From Euphorbia lathyris (Eukaryota; Streptophyta; Magnoliopsida; Malpighiales; Euphorbiaceae): DNA of 64,000 nt. The position numbers and the translations under genes are program-made. The stretch covers positions 79,718,610-79,782,609 of the forward strand of contig NC_088917.1 in the NCBI RefSeq assembly GCF_963576675.1, in the 5' to 3' direction. This document shows positions 56,649 through 64,000 of the stretch, piece by piece. The notes beneath the pieces are model-generated. The model saw nothing but the letters and a program-made list of their open reading frames with translations, searched no databases and was not told the DNA's origin. How positions within the stretch are numbered: the stretch's first letter is position 1; every line of letters starts with the position of its first letter.

Positions 56649-58827
56649 ATGCTTCTTTCATCTTCGACCTCTTCTTCTGAGAGAACCTCGAGTCTAAATT
56701 TGAATCCCTTCTTATCGTCTTCTTTGATTCCCACTACGATTATGAAGGCTCAGAACCTTACCTCTGGAGAAGAGGCAAGTTCTTCTGCCTCTAAAAAGAA
56801 AGGGGAAAAATCCCCAAAAATGGAGGTAACCTCTTCTAGTTTTAGTTTCTCTCTCTTGATAACCCTTCAATCTTTATATCCCTGGCTCCGAGCAGCTTCC
56901 TGTTTGGTTCCTACATTTTATCAAAGACCTGCATTCCCCCCTAAAGGCTATTTTGCAGTCTACCAAAGTCATGTTGAGAGGGGCTTTAGTTATCCAGTTC
57001 CCCAAATGATCGGGGACATTCTTGAGTTTTTCTACATCCCTATTTTCCAGTTACACCCAAACGGGTGGTTAGATTTGGTTTTGGACACTTACTTGGCTAT
57101 GAACCTGGGCTTAACTCTGAGCCCTCGTGTTTTTCGGACTCTTCACACCATGTCTAAGCGTGGGGTGGAGAGCCACATTACCTTTTCTAAACTAAAAGGG
57201 TTTTCCCCTTTTCATAGCAAAATGTTGAACGTCCATCATTGGGAACAAAGATTTTTCTTTGTGAAGACAACGGAAGGCGCACCCCTGGGTTTTCCTGCTG
57301 AATGGAACTTTAAACCAAAAGAGAAGGAGAATCAAAAGTTTTACCTTAATCATGAGGAAAAGAATACTCTACGCATCCTTCGATCCCTTAAGCATAATTA
57401 CTGGGCGTATGATCAGGCTTTAGCTATCATGAAGTCTGGCGAACCTTTAGTGACATTACACGATGGGGAAATTCATTATAACTTTTTCAAAGCTTTTGAA
57501 GGTATTTTCACGACTTGCTTTATTAACTTGTTCTGTCTTTTTCCCCTTTTTGCAGGGGGAAGATTAACGCCAAAGATGTTATTGTAGAGAGGAGGAAGCT
57601 TCAAGCTGCTTTGGCTGCTCAGGAGAAGGCAAATGCTTCGCTTAGCAAAAAGGATGGGAAACGTCTGGCAGCTTCCAATGCTCAATCTCCTCCTCTTTCC
57701 AAAAAGGTTAAGGCGGACGACTCCTCTCGAGAGCAAATTCCTCAAGCTGGCGGATCAAGCCAACAAATGATCCTAGTGAAGGTTCCTAAGGTTTCTTTGT
57801 TTTCTTCTTCTTTCTCCCAGGTAACGCTATTTCTCCCTGCTATTCTTTCAATATAAAGAATGTTCTTTTATTTGAGCTTGCTTTTTGTACATATTTTTCA
57901 GTCTTCGAAGCCCGATCTCGGAGGTTACTGGCTATCCAGTCATGGTCCTGTGTTGGTTCTAGCTTCGGATCATGTCATGAATGATATTGAGGAGGCCATC
58001 CACAAGCTCCCTACCGTTTTGGAGTCAAAGGCCAAGTACAAAACCCTCACACATCTGAAGATGATCAAACTGCGAGCTTTAGCAGTATGTGATATCTTTG
58101 CTCTTGGTATTTTTCATGATTTTTTCTTTTATCCTTATTCTCCATTTTATTCGTTTCAGACTATTGCTCATTGCAATGCTATTGAGGTGGATGTTGTTAC
58201 AAACATGGCGAATGAAGCTCACCTCAAGGAGCTAGAAGATGAGGTCTTTCTTGCAAGGTCAAACGCCCAGTCAGCTAGTGCTTTGGCAACGGTTTAAAGG
58301 AAAAGCTTGCCGAATCAGAGAAGAAGTTAGAGGAAAAGACTTTAGAGGTTATCAAGTTATCCGGGGAACTGAAGACGGAACAAGATAAGCGGGAGGAAGA
58401 CTAGGAGCGTCTTGAGGGAGCGTGTGGACTTCGTGCCTATTATTATGGCGAACGTATCCTGGCGGCTCTTCTGCGAGACTTCCCAGACTCCGCCCTCGAC
58501 GATCCTCAAGTGGAAGCGCCTTCTGAGAATGAAGCGGTTTACTATGCTTCTTTACAGGATGCTAGGGCGGTCATTTTCAAGGAAGCTTTAGCTCCTCCCA
58601 CCATTCCAAATAAGAGGGGATAAATCATTGACCTGGAGGCTGTAGTTCAGGATACGGAGGACATTTTAGGGGATGATGATGTCACACCTGGTGAGGATCT
58701 CTCTAAAGTAGGCGAACCAGTGGAAAACCAGCATGGTCCTGTTTCTGAACCTTTATCGGAGCTTGCTGAAGCTAATCCCATCACCTCTCCTCTTGATGAT
58801 AATACTGATGACATTACTGTTTAGGGT
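56649..58827 (+). pseudogene. Antisense ORF of a Tat-like gypsy element (putative gypsy-type transposon domain), spliced
   Basis: From ATG 56649 the frame has a Ser-rich start, KKKGEKSPK, then a globular block (AFPPKGYFAVYQSHVERGFSYPVP, FFYIPIFQLHPNGWLDL, HHWEQRFFFVKT, LGFPAEWNFKP). This is the 'putative gypsy type transposon' (Transposase_28-like) pattern. GT/AG introns are suggested at about 57501-57554, 57789-57900 and 58084-58160: coding sense continues across each. The tail is Lys-rich, then a coiled coil (KLAESEKKLEEKTLEVIKLSGELKTEQDK) and an acidic end at 58827. In-frame stops at about 58402 and 58621 mark it as broken. It is opposite in direction to the pol at 61236-64000. Function unknown to me. 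Confidence 0.72.
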
Positions 58828-59035
58828 CCTCTTGATGTAAAAATGCTACAATATCGCTTTTGCACATTTCTTTAGTACTTTTCTGCTTCTTCTTTTTGAA
58901 GCTTTTTATCTTTGGATGGATGCTTTCTACTTTTTGCTTGATAAGTTTTCAAACTTATTTCCTTAACTGGCCACGTTTTGGCCATGTTTAAGCATTTACA
59001 TACTTTTAATCTTTCTATTGTCTATCCCTTTCTTC

Positions 59036-59535
59036 TTTTCTGAACTTTCTTGAGCTTTCAAACTTCTTTCCAAATTTTCTCAAGCTTTCAAACTTCTTTC
59101 TGAATTTTCTTAAGCTTTTCAAACTTCTTTTCTGAATTTTCTTAAGCTTTCAAACTTATTTCTGAATTTTCTTAAGCTTTCAAACTTTTTTTTTGAATTT
59201 TCTTAAGCTTTCAAACTTTTTTCTGAATTTTCTTAAGCTTTCAAACTTCTTTTCTGAATTTTCTTAAGCTTTCAAACTTTTTTCTGAATTTTCTTAAGCT
59301 TTCAAATTTTTTTCTGAATTTTCTTAAGGTTTCAAACTTATTTCTGAATTTTCTTAAGCTTTCAAACTTATTCTGAATTTTCTTAAGCTTTCTTAAGCTT
59401 TCAAACTTCTTTCTGAATTTTCTTAAGCTTTCAAACTTCTTTCTGAATTTCTTAAGTTTTCAAACTTCTTTCCGAATTTCTTAAGTTTTCAAACTTCTTT
59501 TCTGAATTTTCTTAAGCTTTCAAACTTTTTTCATC
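59036..59535. repeat. Minisatellite, about 26-bp unit, about 19 copies
   Basis: Unit 'tttctgaattttcttaagct' plus 'ttcaaac' in tandem with small length and base changes. Copies at the left end are the most diverged (TTGAGC, CTCAAGC). Each unit carries CTTAAG and AAGCTT. Confidence 0.92.
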
Positions 59536-59745
59536 GTATCCCAGGGTAGGTGGCCAGCCATCCCCCGGTAAACTTGTGGTAAGATTCCTTTTGCCTAGGA
59601 CAATCCGCTCAGTAATGGGATATCCTTACAACAAAGAAGTGTCTGGGACATTTATAAAATCTCTTTATAATGATGAACATCTAATGGAGAATCTATGCCT
59701 TCCTTCTTGGTTAGAAGACATTTATGCATGACATGTTAAAAGAAA

Positions 59746-61047
59746 GGGTAATTAATTTATTAGTCCCTATATTTTGACAAAACACACTGTTTAGTCCCTG
59801 TATTTTAAAAAACACACGGTAAGGTCCCTAACTTTTTTTTGGTGAACTGTTTAGTCCTTATGTCTATTTGTTAGATTTTTTACCGTTTATGAATTCAGAA
59901 ATGACAAAATTACCCTTTAATATTTATCAGTCAAAAGCAATTCACAACTCTATGTCTTTCTCTCGCAACTCGCGCTAAAAAAATGGAGAAAAGATTGAAT
60001 CTTTAACCCATAATCAACCAGAAGAACGCAAAGATGAGAAACAATGAAGATAATGGTATTATATATTTGATTTTAGGGTAAATAATTATAAGGTCCATGT
60101 GATTTTACCTAATACACTACTTAGTCCCTACATTTTTAGAAATAATTATATAGTCCTCCAGTTTTTGTTTTTGTCAATTATTTAGTCCTTATGCTTGGGT
60201 CAATGGTCAAACTATACTAAATAAACTTTAAAATACCAAAACTACCCTTTTACTTTATGTTTTAATAATAAAACATATATTTCTCCTATTTTATATTTTT
60301 TTTCTTTTTTTCCCTATATAATCACAATCTCTCCAATATAAAGTAATTGAAAAATATTTCAAAAATTATTAAAATAGGAATAAGACTATCATTGTAAATT
60401 GTTTTATAATTCTAATAAATTTTATAAATGAAGAAAAAATATATGATTTTTAAAAAATTATAAAAAATTTATAATAATATTTAATATTAATTTAAAGATA
60501 TTATATTAAAAAATAAAAAATAATTACAGTTTAAGAAAATTAATAATATATTTTTTCAAGTATATTAATTTCGGTGTATATGTAGTTTAAAAACTTCATT
60601 AAAATTAATTAGATTAAATTTGAAACTAAAATATAAATTTTTTTTATGTATATAACTAGGGGTAATTTTGGGCTTTCATTTACAAAAACAAATAGAAGGA
60701 CTAAAGAATTGATTAAGATAATACTTAAGAACCTTATAATAATATGATGGACTTACTAGCATGTTAAGTAAAAACATAAGGACCTTATAATTATTTACCC
60801 TTGATTTTATGGTAAAGGGTAGTTAAGACATTACATTTTTTAAAATAGATTTTGACTCAAATCCAAATTGACTACCAGAATCTTCATGGAAGTCTAAACG
60901 CATGGACTAAACAGTTCACCGAAAAAAACGTTAGGGACTAAATAGTTCATCGAGAAAAAGGTTAGGGACGTTACCGTGTGTTTTTAAAAATACAGGGACT
61001 AAACAATGTGTTTTGTCAAAATATAGGGACTAATAAATTAATTACCC
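59746..61047. mobile_element. Mutator-like element, TSD TAAAAGAAA
   Basis: The ends GGGTAATTAATTTATTAGTC are perfectly inverted at the outermost part, with arms over 100 bp (TATTTTGACAAAACACA). The 9-bp duplication TAAAAGAAA at 59737-59745 and 61048-61056 is exact. It is non-coding and contains a second MULE-MITE. It lies between pol and the antisense ORF. Confidence 0.93.
60076..60800. mobile_element. Mutator-like MITE nested in a MULE, TSD TTGATTTTA
   Basis: The ends GGGTAAATAATTATAAGGTC and their inverted copy are flanked by exact 9-bp duplications TTGATTTTA at 60067-60075 and 60801-60809. It is related in terminal sequence (GGGTAA) to its host. Confidence 0.93.
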
Positions 61048-61235
61048 TAAAAGAAACATGCAATTGAAAAATCAATTATTCCATAACAATTTATTCATTG
61101 AGCAAGAAATGGCTTGCCTCTATTACAATGGTGAATAGCCTCTTTTACGGGCCTCATTAAAACCTTATAACAAGAAAAAACCCGTTGGGAAAAAATCTTA
61201 TTCTAAGGAAAACGAGTACTCAAGGCCTTTTCCTT

Positions 61236-62531
61236 CTATTTCTGGAAATATTTTCGGAGATTCTGGATGTTCCAAGTTCTTGGTACCTCCGTTCCATCCA
61301 TTTCTTCAAGCTTGAAGGTGGCGGCTCCTACTTTGACCGCTACGCGGTATGGCCCTGTCCAGGTTACACCTAGCTTGCCTTTTCCATTTACTGATTGGAT
61401 TTTGTCTGCCTTCTTCAGGACTAGATCTCCTTTATTCAGCCCCATTAAGTGAGCGTTTTTGTTGTGATAAGCGAAAATCCGTTGTTTGTAGGCGGCGATC
61501 TTAATAGAAGCTTTATCTCTCTTCGTTTCAAGATCATCTAGGCTTTGTCGAAGCCTTTCTTCATTTTCTCGCTCATAATAAAAAGAGACTCGCCCAGTGG
61601 GGTTTTTGATTTCGATGGGAAGAACCGCCTCAATGCCGTAGGTTAAAGAGAACAGAGTTTCACCAGTCGCCACCCTAGGGGTTGTCCGGTACGCCCATAA
61701 GACCGACATTAGTTCATCCGCCCAGCATTTCTTCTTCTCTCCCAATATTTTCTTAATTCCTTTGACTAGCGTGCGATTTGTGACTTCGGTCATCCCGTTT
61801 GATTGTGGATAATAAACGGAGGTGAAGTGATTGGTGATTCCCCAATCTGAACAGTATTTTTAAAATTCTTCACAATTGAACTGCGTACCGTTATCTGTGA
61901 TAATTGTATGGGGCACGCCAAATCTTCCAATAACATTGTCATGCAGGAAATCTATCATTCGTCTAGCAGTAATATTTGAAACGAGCTCGGCTTCCACCCA
62001 TTTAGTGAAATAATCCACAGCTACTACTACGAACTTGTATTGTCTTTTTGTAGGTGGGAAAGGTCCCACTATGTCAATGCCCCAGATGGCGAATGGCCAA
62101 CCTTCCATGATTGGCCTTTGAAGCACTTTGTGTATGTGCGTCTCATTTTTATGTATTTGACAATTGTAGCATTCTTTCACCATTTTCTTGGCATCTTTCT
62201 CCGCTGTAGGCCAATAATACCCAGCTAGTCTTGTTTTTCTAAAGATCGTGGCATGCGCCTCATGTGCTCCGCATATTCCTTCATGTAATTCCTATAGGAC
62301 GTCTTGTCCCTCTTCTGTCGTTATACATTTTAACCATGGCTGGCTAAAAGACTTTTTGTATAATTGATCCTTTATAATAGCATAATGAGTTACTTTTTTG
62401 ACCACCTTTCTGGCTTGTTTCTTGTCTTCGGGAAAAATTCCTTCTTCCAGATATTTTACTATGGCGGTTCTCCAGTCATTTTGGTTTAGTTGAATGATCA
62501 CCACTTCTTCTTTATCAAATGTCGGCTTCAT
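61236..62531 (-). pseudogene. Gypsy integrase and pol C-terminus
   Basis: The HHCC finger region (62184-62291, HEGICGAHEAH then CYNCQIHK) precedes the rve core: WGIDIVGPFP, YFTKWVEAELVSN, ITDNGTQF, then the catalytic Glu context in SVYYPQSNGMTEVTNRTL. The C-terminal part (WAYRTTPRVATGETLFSLTYG, GDLVLKKADK, TWTGPYRV, NIQNLRKYF) is the usual end of plant Tat-type pol. One in-frame stop (61862-61860) interrupts the core. The upstream segment 62292-62531 is the linker to RNase H. A frameshift lies between 62531 and 62876. Confidence 0.9.
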
Positions 62532-63500
62532 TTTTATGACAAATGGGCATGTGAGCTATTGCCACTGGTTTTTACTGGAGGCTGCTTAGCTAGATGATCC
62601 GCCTCCGTGTTCGTTTCATGTGGGACGTGTATTATTTCCCACTTCACATACTTGCTTTCCAGTATAGACAAGATTTGTTTGGCCTCTCATACAAATTTCA
62701 TCAGTATTTCATCTTTGACCTAAATTTTTTTTGTTATTTGATTCACCATTAGTTTTGAATCACTGTATATCACTACATGTGATGGTACTACTTCTTTCAA
62801 TAGTTGTATTCCGAGGATTAAGGATTCGTATTCTGCTGCATTATTGGTGACGAAAAAGTCTAATTTGACTGTGTATCAGAGTTGAACATATTCTGGGCCT
62901 TTTATTACTACTCCTACCCCTGCTCCTTCTTCTGATGAGGCACCATCTATATGCATTGTCCACTCCTCTTTCTTAACTTTTGGCGATCCTTTGAATTCCT
63001 CTATGAATTCATTAAAGAAATATGCGAGAACCTGGCTTTTCAATATTATTCTTCCTTCATAACGAATGTCAAACTCTCCTAGTCGTATGGACCATTCCAT
63101 CAATCTTCCAGATGTTTCTGGTCACTGCAATACTTTTCTCATTGGTATACCTGTTCGTACTATGACAGTATGTGCTTGAAAATATGGACGTAGGCGGATG
63201 GAAGTGACTACCACCGCCAATGCCATTTTATCTAGCTTTGAATACCTAGTTTCAGCCTCTTTCAATACTTTACTCATATAATATATAGGGTATTGCTGCC
63301 CTTTTTCTTCTCTAATTATGACTGTACATATCACTTTTTCTGTAACTGATATATATAAATAGAGATCCTCACCTTTGGTTGGTCTGCTCATTAATGGCGG
63401 GTTAGATAAGAATTCTTTAATTCCTTCAAAGGCTTGCTGGCAATCATCATTCCAATCGAAGGATTTTTTTTTCTTTTTGATTACTTCCTAGAAGGGAAGA
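62532..63500 (-). pseudogene. Gypsy dual RNase H region
   Basis: The first RNase H shows LYLYISVTEKVICTVIIREE, YYMSKVLKEAETRYSKLDKMALAV and EWSIRLGEFDIRYEGR. After a linker a second, archaeal-type RNase H begins (WTMHIDGASSEEGAGVGVVI) and continues, frame-broken, through 62690-62880 (TNNAAEYESLILGI-like, SDSKLMVNQI-like when read on the minus strand). A second RNase H after the first is the mark of the plant Tat lineage (Ogre, Retand and relatives). Stops at 63122-63124 and others break it. Confidence 0.8.
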
Positions 63501-63506
63501 CATCGT

Positions 63507-64000
63507 CTAGCGGAGCATGATATGAACCTCCCTAAGGCAACAATCCACCCATTTAGGCGCTGCACTTTCTCGAAGGTTTTTTGGTGGCTTCATTTCTAAC
63601 ACCGCTTTTACTTTTTCAAGGTTAGCCATGACTCCTTGGTGATTAATGATAAAACCTAGAAATTTACTAGACGTGGCACCAAATGTACATTTCTCTGGGT
63701 TAAGTTTAATATTGTGAATTTTTAATACATCGAGTACCTCTTTAATATCTGCCGCATGTTCCTTCATGGTTTTGCTTTTGATGATCATGTCATCAATGTA
63801 TATGGAGAAGTTGTCGCCTTTTTTATCCTCGAAAATTTTGTTCATCATGCGTTGATATGTGGCCCTTGCATTTTTCAAGCCAAAAGGCATTACCTTAAAA
63901 CAATATGTTGCTTGATGCATGATAAATGATGTTTTGATTATATCTTCAAGATGCATAGGTATTTGGTGGTAACTTGATTTCACATCGGTGAAAGAGTAGG
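63507..64000 (-). pseudogene. Gypsy reverse transcriptase, runs off the window
   Basis: Reverse transcriptase palm and thumb: KSSYHQIPMHLEDIIKTSF, YCFKVMPFGLKNARATYQRMM, catalytic IYIDDMIIKS, LNPEKCTFGATSSKFLGFI and the KAVLEMKPPKNLRE connection. A frameshift near 63575 breaks the link to RNase H. The N-terminal part, protease and gag would lie beyond position 64000. Confidence 0.92.

Noticed and set aside
59036..59535. Possible CRISPR array
   Set aside because: The units are directly adjacent with no unique spacers; it is a eukaryotic minisatellite.

Overview
This is plant nuclear DNA, almost certainly from a eudicot with a transposon-rich genome. The evidence is AT-rich intergenic sequence, a plant-type subtilase remnant, an Emigrant-type MITE, many Mutator-like MITEs, a tnp2-type CACTA transposon, Ty1/copia elements primed by initiator tRNA-Met, and Ty3/gypsy DNA with a second RNase H. 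No intact host gene, rRNA, tRNA or CRISPR array was found. I cannot name the species.

Layout. 1-3.1 kb: nested small DNA transposons (a MULE-MITE inside a hAT inside an older hAT-like element, an Emigrant copy, and a MULE-MITE against the gene end). 3.1-4.7 kb (minus): a subtilase pseudogene that is frameshifted and cut off before the catalytic Ser. 4.8-8.1 kb: more inverted-repeat elements. 8.12-34.02 kb: one CACTA (En/Spm) element of about 26 kb carrying a TNPA-like gene (transposase_24 type) and a TNPD-like gene (tnp2 type). Into it have inserted a copia element (9.77-14.37 kb), a hAT (14.92-16.32 kb, itself holding a MULE-MITE), a MULE (17.56-19.11 kb), an LTR element without pol (20.85-27.20 kb) and two MULE-MITEs. 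Removing these leaves about 11.3 kb, a reasonable size for an autonomous CACTA. 34.0-36.6 kb: a cluster of one MITE family, which the CACTA split, plus other inverted repeats.

36.7-42.3 kb and 55.35-55.8 kb: the decayed antisense-ORF region of a gypsy element, partly tandemly duplicated. It is interrupted by a solo LTR (39.27-40.77 kb) and by a second solo LTR (42.31-55.35 kb, TSD GTGCT), which is itself split by a Sirevirus-like copia element (43.2-54.86 kb) with gag, pol and a long third ORF. 55.8-64 kb: a second gypsy element. Its pol is on the minus strand (61.2-64 kb, continuing past the window), and an intron-containing ORF lies on the opposite strand at 56.6-58.8 kb, next to a minisatellite and a MULE with a second MULE inside it.

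Almost all coding sequence is mobile-element protein broken by stops and frameshifts. Target-site duplications, several of them exact, give the order of insertion: the hosts (CACTA, gypsy antisense region, old hAT) are oldest; the copia at 9.77 kb, whose LTRs read as identical, is among the youngest. The most unusual features are the spliced antisense ORF, a GC-rich near-palindrome repeated about a dozen times in each LTR of the pol-less element, and an apparently shared domain in the ORFs of two different LTR-element classes.
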